Assembly: GCF_001436225.1 (NCBI RefSeq)
Contig: NZ_AYYO01000003.1
Span: 1-64,000 of the forward strand
Direction: 5' to 3'
DNA from: Lacticaseibacillus sharpeae JCM 1186 = DSM 20505
Lineage (GTDB): Bacteria > Bacillota > Bacilli > Lactobacillales > Lactobacillaceae
Length of the DNA: 64,000 nt
Position numbers and translations under genes: made by a program. This document shows positions 1 to 9,008 of this stretch, piece by piece. The notes below the pieces were generated by a model. That model made no database searches. It saw only the letters and a program-made list of their open reading frames with translations, and had not been told where the DNA came from. Within the stretch, counting starts at the first letter, position 1. Every line of letters begins with the position of its first letter.

Positions 1-54
1 GGGCCTACACCTCTGAGTTGGAGAAAAATCTCCAACACCAGAAAGTGTAGACCC
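1..54. repeat. Imperfect inverted repeat, two nested stems
   Basis: The arms at 1-10 and 45-54 pair in 9 of 10 positions. An inner stem at 18-24/29-35 (TTGGAGA with TCTCCAA, AAAA loop) is perfect. No T-run follows on the plus strand, so it is not an obvious terminator. The upstream gene is outside the window, so its role cannot be decided. Confidence 0.5.
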
Positions 55-67
55 ATATTTCCTCAAG

Positions 68-107
68 ATCCGTGCCTGCGCATTCCGCAGGTGCGGATTT
101 TGTTTTT
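68..107 (+). terminator. Intrinsic terminator of the upstream, unseen gene
   Basis: A 13-bp stem (68-80 with 86-98) that includes two G-T wobbles closes a 5-nt loop and runs directly into a T-rich tail at 98-107. Confidence 0.8.
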
Positions 108-131
108 CTAGCGGCAAGTCGCGAATCTAGC

Positions 132-140
132 TGGTATACT
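132..140 (+). promoter_or_regulatory. Extended -10 promoter of the PDZ protein gene
   Basis: TG-G-TATACT at 132-140 is a near-consensus extended -10 element 34 bp before the start codon. No good -35 hexamer is visible. Confidence 0.55.
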
Positions 141-173
141 TAAGGGGAAAATGTTGCAAATGTTGGAGGACGC

Positions 174-1298
174 ATGGTGGATGCAAACTGGTTACTAATC
201 ATTATTTTTATCTGCGCGACCGCACTCATGGGTCTCCTGACGGCCATGGTGGCCGGACGGCGGGTGGTGACAGAGCGCCGGCAGTTCCGGATGGCGGTTA
301 AGCCGGACACCACGGAGACGCCGCGGTATTGGCTACTGGGGATTGTCCCCGGAATTATGCTCAGCGGGTTATTGCTACTGACCCACACGTGGCTCACACC
401 GGCTTCAATCGTGGGTCTGGGCATTATCGGGCTCATTCTGGCAATTCTGCCGCAGTACCTGCCCGTCTTGCTGGGCCTGACCGGGCTCATCGTGGCAGTT
501 GTACCTAATGGTGTTTGGCGGTTGCTCCTCCACACCACCCGCGTGCCGCTTATTTCCTGGGCACCAAATTTTGCCATCATCGTCGGCGCACTGACACTGC
601 TGGCAGCGGTCAGTGACATTGTATTGCCGTTCGCCAGCTCACCGCGCCTGTTTAGCCGCCACGGCCGGACGTGGGTGCAGTACGTGGTGCAGCAACGGGT
701 TTGGCTGCCACTCGTGGTGCCAATTCCCTACAACCTGGTCAGCAACATCGCGTGGTGGCCACATATCAGTCTTGGCGGAACCACGATTGCTCTAACCTTG
801 CTGCCAGCCTTTTTGGGCTTGGGTTTTCGGCACCGCCAGCCATCAGCGCAGGTACTTTTGCGCCGGGACGCGTGGACGTCCGGCATCGTGGGCCTGGCGA
901 CACTCGTTTTGGGCATTCTGGGCCGTGCGGGGTTGCTCGGTGCGGGGATGGTGCTCCTCATGGTGGCTGAGGTGAGTGTGTTTGGCCTCATTGTGTGCCT
1001 CATGGCGCGATATCAGCGACCAGCGATTGCGCCCGCTGCCGGCGGTGTGCGCGTGCTGGCGGTGCAGGCGGGAACCCCCGCGGCCAAGATGCAATTGCGT
1101 CCGGGGGATACGATTTTGCAGTGCAACGGACGGGATGTGCCCAGCAGCAGCGACCTTTATGCCGCGACGCAGAACCTGGGAACCTTCTGCCACTTACGCG
1201 TACGCGGATTTGACGGTCAGATTCGCTTAACCGAAACGGCAATTTTCCAGGGTGCACCACACATGCTCGGCATCATCACATTTCCGGAGGAGGATTAA
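174..1298 (+). CDS. Multi-pass membrane protein with C-terminal PDZ domain (MinJ-like)
   Basis: 374 residues. The ATG follows a GGAGGA site. Hydrophobic segments occupy about residues 5-25, 50-70, 78-115, 128-150 and 200-280, so it is a polytopic membrane protein. The last 85 residues (about 289-355) form a PDZ domain, recognisable from the carboxylate-binding region and the LRPGDTILQCNG motif. This architecture is that of Bacillus MinJ, the division-site topological factor, which lies near ftsEX in Bacillus. Lactobacilli often carry such a gene just before phoPR, as here. A role in division-site or membrane protein organisation is inference. Spacing to phoP is 2 bp, so the two are probably cotranscribed. 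Confidence 0.7.
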   Translation: MVDANWLLIIIFICATALMGLLTAMVAGRRVVTERRQFRMAVKPDTTETPRYWLLGIVPGIMLSGLLLLTHTWLTPASIVGLGIIGLILAILPQYLPVLLGLTGLIVAVVPNGVWRLLLHTTRVPLISWAPNFAIIVGALTLLAAVSDIVLPFASSPRLFSRHGRTWVQYVVQQRVWLPLVVPIPYNLVSNIAWWPHISLGGTTIALTLLPAFLGLGFRHRQPSAQVLLRRDAWTSGIVGLATLVLGILGRAGLLGAGMVLLMVAEVSVFGLIVCLMARYQRPAIAPAAGGVRVLAVQAGTPAAKMQLRPGDTILQCNGRDVPSSSDLYAATQNLGTFCHLRVRGFDGQIRLTETAIFQGAPHMLGIITFPEED

Positions 1299-1300
1299 CG

Positions 1301-1996
1301 GTGGACAAAATTCTTGTTGTTGACGATGAACCCGCGATTGTCACCTTGCTTCAGTACAACTTGGAACAAGCTAAGTACAGTGTGACCACAGCCAGTGACG
1401 GGTTGGAAGCGGTGAATAAGGCCATTGCGACGGACTTCCAGTGCATCTTGCTCGACCTGATGCTCCCCAAACTGGACGGTTATGGGGTGACGCGGCGGCT
1501 GCGTGAGGCCGGGGTCCACACGCCCATCATCATGCTCACGGCCAAGGACGAAGAAATGGACAAGATTATCGGCCTTGAACTGGGCGCCGACGATTACGTC
1601 ACCAAGCCGTTTTCGCCGCGGGAAGTGATTGCACGCATCAAGGCCATTAGTCGGCGGGTAGCTGAGAAACCGCGCACGGGCGCCACTAATTTGCGGGTGG
1701 GTGGCCTGGCCATCGATACCGTGGCCCACAAGGCGGAGGTTGATGGCCGCAAGCTGGACCTCACGCCGACCGAGTTCCGGTTACTGGCGTGTTTTGCCCG
1801 CAACGTCGGGCAGACACTCAGCCGCGATCAACTGTTAGAAAAAGTGTGGGGCGCCGAGTTTACCGGCAACACGCGGATGGTCGACATTCAGATTAGCCAC
1901 CTGCGTGACAAGCTGGAACCCGACACGAAGAACCCGCGCTACCTGCGGACGATTCGCGGTTTTGGCTACCAGCTGGAGGAACCAACGGATGCTTAA
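1301..1996 (+). CDS. phoP: Phosphate response regulator PhoP (OmpR family)
   Basis: 231 residues starting at a GTG behind GGAGGAGG. The receiver domain (1-115) has the acidic pair D8/D9, phospho-acceptor D52 in LLDLMLPKLDG, T80 and K102. The C-terminal half is a winged-helix OmpR/PhoB domain ending in RTIRGFGYQ. It would be phosphorylated by the adjacent kinase and would activate pst genes under phosphate starvation. Identity as PhoP rather than the related WalR rests on the pst operon immediately downstream and the PhoP-type box before pstS. It overlaps the kinase start by 8 nt, so the pair is translationally coupled. Confidence 0.92.
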   Translation: MDKILVVDDEPAIVTLLQYNLEQAKYSVTTASDGLEAVNKAIATDFQCILLDLMLPKLDGYGVTRRLREAGVHTPIIMLTAKDEEMDKIIGLELGADDYVTKPFSPREVIARIKAISRRVAEKPRTGATNLRVGGLAIDTVAHKAEVDGRKLDLTPTEFRLLACFARNVGQTLSRDQLLEKVWGAEFTGNTRMVDIQISHLRDKLEPDTKNPRYLRTIRGFGYQLEEPTDA

Positions 1997-3605
1997 ACAC
2001 GAACGGCGAAGATTAATCCTGTTAAGTCTGCTAGCGATAGTGGGCTTTTTTGCCCTCGGCTTCGGGGCAAACGAGGCGGTACACCAGCATCAGCGGGAGG
2101 CGTTGAAATCAATTGCCACGGTGATTACCAAGGACACCGTGCCCACGAAGGGTGACCTGCACATTGTGGATTTGGCCGGCAACTCGTTGCGGGCACGCGA
2201 TTTGCGCAGCCACACCGTGAGCGGCCACGCCCCGCGGGCCAACTCGTTTGATCTCATCCACCCCCATGGCAAGGCAGAGCTGGTTTACCGCGCAGAAGTT
2301 GATGGTGAACTGGTTGCGATTACCCAGCCGCGGCAGAGCCTGATGACGGTTGCGCCCAAGCTGGTAGTGAGCGCCGCGCTGCTCTACTGGTTGTTGATCA
2401 TCATGCTGCTGGGCCTGCGGGTGCATGCGGACCGCAAATTGCGTCAGGAATTATTGTCCCTGCAAACGGCGCTGCACGCCATGCGCGTGGGTCAGGTGGC
2501 CCAGCCGGTTCTCGTGACGCAACATTCGCGGATTTTCGGTCTCGTGCGGGAGACCCAGCAGTTGAACGAGGCGCTGGCGTCAATGCGTCGGCACATGCGA
2601 GTCCGCAGCGCGCGGTTTGCCCGCCTGCTGGATTATTTGCCCCAAGGGGTGATGCTGATTGATGCGGACCGTAACGTGGTGCTGGCAAACCCGGCATGCG
2701 GGGATTTGCTCGGCATTGTGATTGGTGAATCCGAGCACCCGTACGTGGATGACGTCAAGGAATACGAGTTGGTGCACAGCATTGAAGCGGTCCTGGCTAG
2801 CGGCGTGAGCGAGCACCGGGAGCTGACGTTAGACGCCACAGGGAAGACCGTTGACGCGTCGATTGTGGCAATCCGTGATGACAACCAGGTGGCTCAAGTG
2901 CTGGTGATTCTCTATGACTTAACGGAGATTCACCACGTGGAGAAGATGCAGGCTGATTTCGTTGCCAACGTCAGCCACGAGCTCAAGACTCCCGTAACGG
3001 CCATCAGTGGTTTCGCGGAAACGCTGCTGGGTGGGGCGAAGGATGATCCCGCTGCGTTGACGCAGTTCCTGGAGATTATTCAAAAAGAAGCGCGGCGCCT
3101 CACCACCTTGATTAACGATATCTTGACCCTGCAACGCAATCCCGCAACGGAAGAGCGGAAAACGGTGAATGTGGCCGAGATTGTGCAAACCACCGTCAAC
3201 AACTTGCAGAAGGTGGCGGACAAAAAGCACGTCAAAATCGACGTCACCATGCCCACTGAACTATTAGTCACCAGTTCGCCGGGCCGTATCACCCAGATTG
3301 TGCGTAACCTGATTGATAATGCGGTTTTCTATAATCGGGAGCACGGGGTGGTCAAAGTGGTGGTGCAGCCGGAAACAGCTGGTTTTCGGTTTAGTGTTGC
3401 GGACACCGGGATTGGGATTCCTGAAGCTGACCAGCAGCGCGTCTTTGAGCGGTTTTACCGGGTCGATAAAGCCCGTAGTCGCAACAATGGGGGCACGGGC
3501 CTGGGCCTAGCCATTACTGCTGAAGCCGTCCGGGCACTGGGCGGTAGTATCAGTTTGCACAGCGAGCTGAATGTCGGCACCACCTTCACGGTTGTTGTGC
3601 CCTAA
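1989..3605 (+). CDS. phoR: Phosphate sensor histidine kinase PhoR
   Basis: 538 residues from the ATG at 1989, which overlaps the phoP stop and has GGAGG 10 nt upstream. Order: membrane helix about 9-31, extracytoplasmic segment, second helix about 125-146, linker, PAS domain about 205-318, HisKA domain with H330 in the NVSHELKTP H-box, then HATPase_c with an N-box (NLIDNAVFYN), G1 (DTGIGIP), F-box and G2 (GGTGLGLAI). All catalytic boxes are intact. Partner of PhoP. An in-frame extension upstream to 1905 would lie inside phoP and lacks a ribosome site. Confidence 0.92.
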   Translation: MLKHERRRLILLSLLAIVGFFALGFGANEAVHQHQREALKSIATVITKDTVPTKGDLHIVDLAGNSLRARDLRSHTVSGHAPRANSFDLIHPHGKAELVYRAEVDGELVAITQPRQSLMTVAPKLVVSAALLYWLLIIMLLGLRVHADRKLRQELLSLQTALHAMRVGQVAQPVLVTQHSRIFGLVRETQQLNEALASMRRHMRVRSARFARLLDYLPQGVMLIDADRNVVLANPACGDLLGIVIGESEHPYVDDVKEYELVHSIEAVLASGVSEHRELTLDATGKTVDASIVAIRDDNQVAQVLVILYDLTEIHHVEKMQADFVANVSHELKTPVTAISGFAETLLGGAKDDPAALTQFLEIIQKEARRLTTLINDILTLQRNPATEERKTVNVAEIVQTTVNNLQKVADKKHVKIDVTMPTELLVTSSPGRITQIVRNLIDNAVFYNREHGVVKVVVQPETAGFRFSVADTGIGIPEADQQRVFERFYRVDKARSRNNGGTGLGLAITAEAVRALGGSISLHSELNVGTTFTVVVP

Positions 3606-3621
3606 AGAATAGGATTTGGTC

Positions 3622-3664
3622 GCCGGTAAGTTAGCGTTAAATGACGCTGCTTACCGGCTTTTTT
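3622..3664 (+). terminator. Intrinsic terminator after phoPR
   Basis: GCCGGTAAG at 3622-3630 pairs with CTTACCGGC at 3650-3658, with an inner AGCGT/ACGCT stem, followed by six T. It separates phoPR from the pst transcript. Confidence 0.9.
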
Positions 3665-3737
3665 GGTCTAAAACTACCCGCTTTCATCAATGAAACAAGC
3701 ACGGTAAAGCGTGATAATTAACGCATTTGGCCCGTCT

Positions 3738-3791
3738 TTTACTGAACCTTTACATTGCTTCCAAATGACCGTTACATAAACTTGTTATTAT
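3738..3791 (+). promoter_or_regulatory. PhoP box and pstS promoter
   Basis: Hexamers TTTACT (3738), TTTACA (3749) and GTTACA (3771) occur at an exact 11-bp period, the 3760 position being a degenerate TCCAAA. This matches the TT(A/T)ACA direct-repeat architecture of Gram-positive PhoP boxes. An extended -10 (TG-T-TATTAT, 3783-3791) follows 10 bp after the last repeat, with no separate -35, as expected for an activated promoter. Confidence 0.8.
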
Positions 3792-3818
3792 CATAATAAT
3801 GAATTGGAGGTGGACCGT

Positions 3819-4682
3819 ATGCGGACGCGCAACATAGTGATTGGCTTGTTCACATTGATGGTGTTGACTCTTGGTCTGACTGGTTGCAAAACGGATCAGG
3901 GCGAGTCAATTACGGTAGTTGGTAGTTCGGCCCTGCAGCCGCTCGTGGAAGCGGCCAGCGAGGAATACACCAGTAGTCGGCCCGGAGTTTTCATTAACGT
4001 TCAGGGCGGGGGTTCCGGTACGGGCCTGTCCCAGATTCAAGAGGGCGCCGTGGCCATCGGGAATTCTGATGTATTCGCGAGCGAAAAAACCGGCATTAAT
4101 GCCAGCAAGCTTGTGGATCACAAGGTTGCGGTGGTGGGGATTACCCCGATTGTGAACCGCGGCATTAAGGTGCAGAACCTGACGATGAAGCAGCTGCGCG
4201 GGATTTTCACCGGGACCATCACCAACTGGAAGCAGGTGGGCGGTCAGAACCAGAAGATTGTGCTCGTGAACCGGGCGCAGGGTTCCGGGACCCGCGCCAC
4301 CTTCGAGAAGTGGGTGATGGCGGGGCAACCCGCGCTCGCGGCGCAGGAACAGGATTCCACGGGGATGGTCCGCCAGATTGTGGCCAGTACCCCGGGGGCG
4401 ATTTCGTACGTCGCGTTTTCTTACGCCGACAAGACCGTGAAGACGATGAACGTGGATGGTGTGCAGCCAACCGCCAAGAACGTCACGACTGGTAAGTGGC
4501 AAATCTGGGCGTACGAGCACATGTACACGCAAAAAAAGCGTGACGCGTTAACGAAAAAGTTCCTCAAGTACATGTTAAGTGACCATATTCAGCAGAAACT
4601 GGTGACGGGGATGGGTTACATTCCGGTAGCCGATATGCTGATTGAACGGGACGCAGACGGCCACGTAACCAACCTGAAGTAG
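3819..4682 (+). CDS. pstS: Phosphate ABC transporter binding lipoprotein PstS
   Basis: 287 residues from the ATG at 3819, placed by the GGAGGTGG site at 3807-3814; an upstream TTG would lie inside that site. The N-terminus is a lipoprotein signal with lipobox LTGC and lipidated C23. Phosphate-binding motifs are visible: VVGSSALQPL near the N-terminus, GGGSGTGLSQI, and GSGTRATFEKWV. It captures inorganic phosphate outside the cell for PstCA. First gene of the operon pstS-C-A-B-B-phoU and preceded by the PhoP box. Confidence 0.95.
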   Translation: MRTRNIVIGLFTLMVLTLGLTGCKTDQGESITVVGSSALQPLVEAASEEYTSSRPGVFINVQGGGSGTGLSQIQEGAVAIGNSDVFASEKTGINASKLVDHKVAVVGITPIVNRGIKVQNLTMKQLRGIFTGTITNWKQVGGQNQKIVLVNRAQGSGTRATFEKWVMAGQPALAAQEQDSTGMVRQIVASTPGAISYVAFSYADKTVKTMNVDGVQPTAKNVTTGKWQIWAYEHMYTQKKRDALTKKFLKYMLSDHIQQKLVTGMGYIPVADMLIERDADGHVTNLK

Positions 4683-4696
4683 TGGAGGTGACAAAG

Positions 4697-5623
4697 ATGC
4701 AAAATGATGAAATTCGGCAGGCTCTGCAAAAAAAGTCGCGGGCCGCACGCACCGAAACAATGGGCAAACTGATTAGCCTGAGCTGCATCACGCTGATTGT
4801 GGTGGTTGTGGCCGCCATCTTCTGGTTTGTGGCTAGTCGCGGGATTGCCACCTTCACCAAGGACGGGGTCAATCTGTGGAGCTTCCTGAGTAAAACAGCG
4901 TGGGCGCCTGGAACAACGGATGCTTCCGGGGTGCCGAAGACCGGGGCGTTGCCGATGATTGTCGGCAGTTTTGGCGTAACCTTCCTGTCCGCGTTGATTG
5001 CGACCCCATTTGCCATCGGGGCGGCCTTGTTCATGACCGAGATTGCCCCCAAGTGGGGCGGGAAGATTCTCCAGCCGGTGATTGACTTGCTGGTCGGCAT
5101 TCCGTCAGTTGTGTACGGGTTCATCGGTCTGACCGTGGTCGTACCCTTCATTCGCCACGTTTTCGGCGGCACTGGGTTTGGGATTCTGGCGGGGATGTTC
5201 GTCCTGTTCGTCATGATTCTGCCCACCGTCACCTCAATGACGATTGAAGCGATTAAGGCCGTGCCGCGGCGCTACCGGGAAGCGTCCCTGGCACTCGGGG
5301 CGACCCGTTGGCAGACGATTTACAAGGTCATCTTGCGTGCAGCCATGCCCGGCATCTTGACCGGGATTGTCTTCGGGATGGCCCGCGCGTTCGGTGAAGC
5401 GCTAGCCGTGCAGATGGTAATCGGGAACGCCGCGCTGATGCCGACGAACCTGATTAGTCCCGCAAGCACGTTGACTTCAGTTCTGACCAGCGGGATTGGG
5501 AACACGGTCATGGGTAGTTTGGAAAACAACGCGTTGTGGTCATTAGCCTTGCTCTTGCTGCTGATGTCCCTGGCGTTCAACTTGGTCGTGCGCTGGATTG
5601 GTAAACGAGGGGAGATGAAGTAA
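4697..5623 (+). CDS. pstC: Phosphate ABC transporter permease PstC
   Basis: 308 residues. The ATG at 4697 has GGAGGTG 7 nt upstream; the GTG at 4682 would overlap the pstS stop and lacks a site. A cytoplasmic N-terminal tail precedes a first helix at about 22-45, then the large periplasmic-side loop typical of PstC, then five further helices carrying the EAA loop (ALGATRWQTIYKVILRAAMPG). It pairs with PstA to form the channel. The stop overlaps the pstA start in a TAATG arrangement. Confidence 0.93.
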   Translation: MQNDEIRQALQKKSRAARTETMGKLISLSCITLIVVVVAAIFWFVASRGIATFTKDGVNLWSFLSKTAWAPGTTDASGVPKTGALPMIVGSFGVTFLSALIATPFAIGAALFMTEIAPKWGGKILQPVIDLLVGIPSVVYGFIGLTVVVPFIRHVFGGTGFGILAGMFVLFVMILPTVTSMTIEAIKAVPRRYREASLALGATRWQTIYKVILRAAMPGILTGIVFGMARAFGEALAVQMVIGNAALMPTNLISPASTLTSVLTSGIGNTVMGSLENNALWSLALLLLLMSLAFNLVVRWIGKRGEMK

Positions 5624-6507
5624 TGGGTGCAAAACGTGCAGACAAAATTGCAACGGCCGTCATTGACGCTCTAGCCGGGGTCATCGTGCTCATTCTCGCG
5701 AGCTTGCTCGGTTACATCCTCTTCCGCGGAGTACCACAGATTTCCTGGCACTTCCTGACTAGCCCGGCTAAGGCCTTCGAAGCTGGGGGCGGGATTGCCT
5801 ACCAGCTGTTTAACTCGTTTTACCTGCTCATTTTGTCCATGCTGATTTCCGTGCCGCTGGCCATGGGCGCCGGGATTTACCTGGCGGAATACGCCCGCAA
5901 GAACTGGGTGACCGACGTGGTGCGGACTTCGATCGAAATCCTGAGCAGCTTGCCGTCCGTGGTGGTTGGGTTGTTCGGCTTCCTGATTTTCGTGTTGCAG
6001 TGGAAGATGGGCTTCTCCATTTTGAGTGGGGCGCTTGCTTTGACTGTCTTCAACTTGCCACTGTTGACCCGGAACGTTGAAGACGCACTGCGCCAGGTGA
6101 ACTTCGCCCAGCGTGAAGCCGGTCTGGCTCTCGGGCTGTCGCGGTGGGAAACCGTCACGCACGTGGTGATTCCCGAAGCACTACCCGGCATTGTGTCCGG
6201 GATGGTGCTCGGCGCCGGGCGCGTGTTCGGTGAAGCCGCCGCGCTCATCTACACGGCGGGCCAGAGTGCCCCTGCGCTGGACTTCACCAACTGGAACCCG
6301 CTCTCTATTTCCAGTCCGCTGTCTCCGTTTCGGCCGGCCGAAACCCTGGCGGTGCACATTTGGAAGATCAACTCAGAAGGGATTCAGCCCGATGCCGCTG
6401 CGGTGTCAGCTGGCGCCAGTGCGGTTCTGATTATCGTGGTCCTGCTGTTCAACTTCGGGGCCCGCTACATTGGTAAATTACTGCACAAGAAGATGACTGC
6501 AGCTTAG
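5623..6507 (+). CDS. pstA: Phosphate ABC transporter permease PstA
   Basis: 294 residues, start overlapping the pstC stop (TAATG), indicating coupled translation. Six hydrophobic helices, and the EAA-type loop [20 protein letters not shown] that contacts the ATPase. Second half of the phosphate-specific membrane channel. Length is normal for the family. Confidence 0.93.
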   Translation: MGAKRADKIATAVIDALAGVIVLILASLLGYILFRGVPQISWHFLTSPAKAFEAGGGIAYQLFNSFYLLILSMLISVPLAMGAGIYLAEYARKNWVTDVVRTSIEILSSLPSVVVGLFGFLIFVLQWKMGFSILSGALALTVFNLPLLTRNVEDALRQVNFAQREAGLALGLSRWETVTHVVIPEALPGIVSGMVLGAGRVFGEAAALIYTAGQSAPALDFTNWNPLSISSPLSPFRPAETLAVHIWKINSEGIQPDAAAVSAGASAVLIIVVLLFNFGARYIGKLLHKKMTAA

Positions 6508-6547
6508 TAGTGTGCCGGAATTGCCGGTGTGCCCGGAGGAATTATTG

Positions 6548-7345
6548 ATGACTAACCAAGAAACTTTTATTCGTGAATTACCGCAAGATGCCGAACTGGC
6601 CTTAAGCACCGAAGACTTGCGCGTGTTCTACGGGACCAAAGAGGCGGTGCACGGCGTGAGCTTGCCCTTTGAACGCTACAAGATTACCGCACTGATTGGC
6701 CCCAGTGGTTCGGGGAAGTCGACCTTTTTGCGGTCCCTGAACCGGATGAACGACACCGTTGATGGGAGTCGGGTGACGGGTAAGATTATGTACCGCGACT
6801 TAGATATCAACGCGAAGGGCATCGACGTGTACGAGATGCGCAAACACATCGGGATGGTGTTCCAGCGGCCCAACCCGTTCGCCAAATCGATTTATGATAA
6901 CATCACCTTTGCCCTCAAGCGCTTTGGCGAGAAGGACAAGCAGGTGCTGGACGAAGCCGTTGAGACCAGTCTAAAGCAGGCGGCCTTGTGGGATGAAGTC
7001 AAGGATAAGCTGCACCAAAGCGCCCAGGCACTGTCCGGGGGCCAGCAGCAGCGCCTGTGCATTGCCCGCGCGATTGCCATGCAACCGGACGTTTTACTCA
7101 TGGATGAACCTGCCAGCGCGCTGGATCCGATTTCTACCGCCGCGGTTGAAGACACCATGATGCAGCTGCGGGACAAATACACGATTATTATCGTAACCCA
7201 CAACATGCAGCAGGCCGCGCGGATTAGTGACTACACCGCCTTTTTCTACAATGGCGACTGCGTGGAATACGACGAAACACGGCGAATCTTCACCCGGCCA
7301 AAGATTCAGGCTACGGATGATTACGTTGCTGGTCATTTCGGCTAA
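6548..7345 (+). CDS. pstB: Phosphate ABC transporter ATPase PstB (first copy)
   Basis: 265 residues from the ATG at 6548, chosen because GGAGGA lies 8 nt upstream; the earlier in-frame GTG has no site. Walker [10 protein letters not shown] at 51-59, Q-loop MVFQRPNPF, signature [16 protein letters not shown], Walker [14 protein letters not shown] and switch His in IVTHNMQQ are all present. Energises PstCA. It is followed by a paralogous second PstB, an arrangement common in lactobacilli and streptococci. Confidence 0.93.
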   Translation: MTNQETFIRELPQDAELALSTEDLRVFYGTKEAVHGVSLPFERYKITALIGPSGSGKSTFLRSLNRMNDTVDGSRVTGKIMYRDLDINAKGIDVYEMRKHIGMVFQRPNPFAKSIYDNITFALKRFGEKDKQVLDEAVETSLKQAALWDEVKDKLHQSAQALSGGQQQRLCIARAIAMQPDVLLMDEPASALDPISTAAVEDTMMQLRDKYTIIIVTHNMQQAARISDYTAFFYNGDCVEYDETRRIFTRPKIQATDDYVAGHFG

Positions 7346-7379
7346 GTACCGGGTATAATTAACGATGGAGGACAGCAAG

Positions 7380-8138
7380 ATGGCTGAACCAATTATTACC
7401 GCCAAGGATGTACGACTGCACTACGGCGAATTTGAAGCACTACACGGCATTAACCTTGAATTCAACCGCGGTGAAATCACGGCGATGATTGGCCCCAGTG
7501 GCTGCGGTAAGTCGACCTTCCTGCGTTGTTTGAACCGCATGAACGACCTGATTGATACGGCCAAGGTCACTGGCGATATTCGGCTGGACGGCCAGGACAT
7601 CTACGCCGGAGATACGGACGTCGTGCAATTGCGCAAGCGCGTGGGCATGGTGTTCCAGCAGCCAGTCCCATTTCCGTTTAGCATTTACGAGAATGTCATC
7701 TACGGGCTGCGGCTGGCCGGCGTGAAGGACCGCGCCGTGCTCGATGCGGCGGTGGAAAAATCACTGCGGCAGGCGGCCTTGTGGGATGAGGTTAAGGACA
7801 AGCTGCATGATTCAGCGCTCGGTTTATCCGGGGGCCAGCAGCAGCGTGTCGCCATTGCGCGGGTACTGGCGGTTGAACCCGAAGTGATTTTGATGGACGA
7901 ACCGACCAGTGCACTCGACCCCATTTCCTCGACCCAGATTGAGAATATGCTGCTTGAATTACGGGAGCAGTACACGATTATTATTGTGACCCACAACATG
8001 CACCAGGCTTCACGAATTTCCGACCGGACCGCATTTTTCCTGCAGGGGAACTTGATTGAATACGCCCCAACCAAGAAGATTTTCATGAATCCAGACAAAA
8101 AAGAAACTGAAGATTATATCAGTGGCCGTTTCGGATAG
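7380..8138 (+). CDS. pstB: Phosphate ABC transporter ATPase PstB (second copy)
   Basis: 252 residues from the ATG at 7380; the ATG at 7365 overlaps the GGAGGA ribosome site that serves 7380. Walker [10 protein letters not shown] at 38-46, Q-loop [12 protein letters not shown], signature [16 protein letters not shown], Walker [14 protein letters not shown] and the switch His are intact. It lacks the roughly 13-residue N-terminal extension of the first copy. A TATAAT at 7354-7359 in the 34-bp gap could be an internal -10, but no matching -35 is seen. Confidence 0.93.
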   Translation: MAEPIITAKDVRLHYGEFEALHGINLEFNRGEITAMIGPSGCGKSTFLRCLNRMNDLIDTAKVTGDIRLDGQDIYAGDTDVVQLRKRVGMVFQQPVPFPFSIYENVIYGLRLAGVKDRAVLDAAVEKSLRQAALWDEVKDKLHDSALGLSGGQQQRVAIARVLAVEPEVILMDEPTSALDPISSTQIENMLLELREQYTIIIVTHNMHQASRISDRTAFFLQGNLIEYAPTKKIFMNPDKKETEDYISGRFG

Positions 8139-8168
8139 TCGCGGCCCGCGGATAGGAGGACCCCCACA

Positions 8169-8846
8169 ATGCGTCAAGAATTCAGTCAGGAACTCGAAAA
8201 CCTGCACGTTGATTTCTCCGAGCTCGGAATGATGGTGAACGCCGCCGTGTACAAGTCGGCCAAGGCGTTCATCAACCACGATAAGGAATTAGCCCGGCAA
8301 GTAATTGATCACGATCACCTGATTAACGAACGGCAGATGAGCCTTGAAAAACGCTGCTTTGAGCTCATTGCCCTGCAGCAGCCCGTGACGTCTGACTTAC
8401 GGCTGGTGGTGACGGCGATGAAGGCAAGCTCAGATTTGGAACGCATGGGGGACCATGCCGTTTCGATTGCTAAGTCCACCATTCGGGTTAAGGGCAACAC
8501 GCGTGTGCCTAGTATTGAGGCGCACCTGCACAAGATGTCGGATGCGGTCAAGAAGATGTCCGATGAGGTGCTCGACGCGTATGTCCACGACGACGAATCG
8601 CGGGCCCGGGCGATTGCCACCGAGGATCACGGGATTAATGATTACTCACGCCAAATCTACACTGAGTGCATTCAGAACATGAAGGAAGACAAGGACACGA
8701 TTGTTGGGGGCATGGACTACATGCTGGTGGCCTCGTATTTGGAACGCATCGGGGATTACGTGACGAATATCTGTGAATGGATTGTATACCTGAAGACGGG
8801 CAAACTGGTTGAACTGAACTCCAGTACCGACGAAGATAAGTTTTAA
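8169..8846 (+). CDS. phoU: Phosphate signalling regulator PhoU
   Basis: 225 residues, ATG behind AGGAGG. All-helical protein with the two PhoU repeats; metal-binding style segments such as KASSDLERMGDHAVSIAKS and YLERIGDYVTNICEW are visible, one per repeat. PhoU links PstB activity to PhoR so that the kinase is off when phosphate is plentiful. Last gene of the pst operon. Confidence 0.94.
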   Translation: MRQEFSQELENLHVDFSELGMMVNAAVYKSAKAFINHDKELARQVIDHDHLINERQMSLEKRCFELIALQQPVTSDLRLVVTAMKASSDLERMGDHAVSIAKSTIRVKGNTRVPSIEAHLHKMSDAVKKMSDEVLDAYVHDDESRARAIATEDHGINDYSRQIYTECIQNMKEDKDTIVGGMDYMLVASYLERIGDYVTNICEWIVYLKTGKLVELNSSTDEDKF

Positions 8847-8851
8847 ACTGG

Positions 8852-8881
8852 TGGCGGCTGCATTTGGTGCAGCTGCCATTT
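8852..8881 (+). terminator. Probable weak terminator after phoU
   Basis: An 11-bp stem (8852-8862 with 8868-8878, one G-T pair) is followed by only three T. Confidence 0.5.
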
Positions 8882-9008
8882 GTGCATGCACGGTAGTTTC
8901 TCGGACCAGCTGCCGACAAAAATATCAACCTTTGGCCCTATGTTTTTTTCACGCGGGACTTGCATAATAGACTTATCGAATGAACCAGCAAAATGGAGGG
9001 TCATATCA

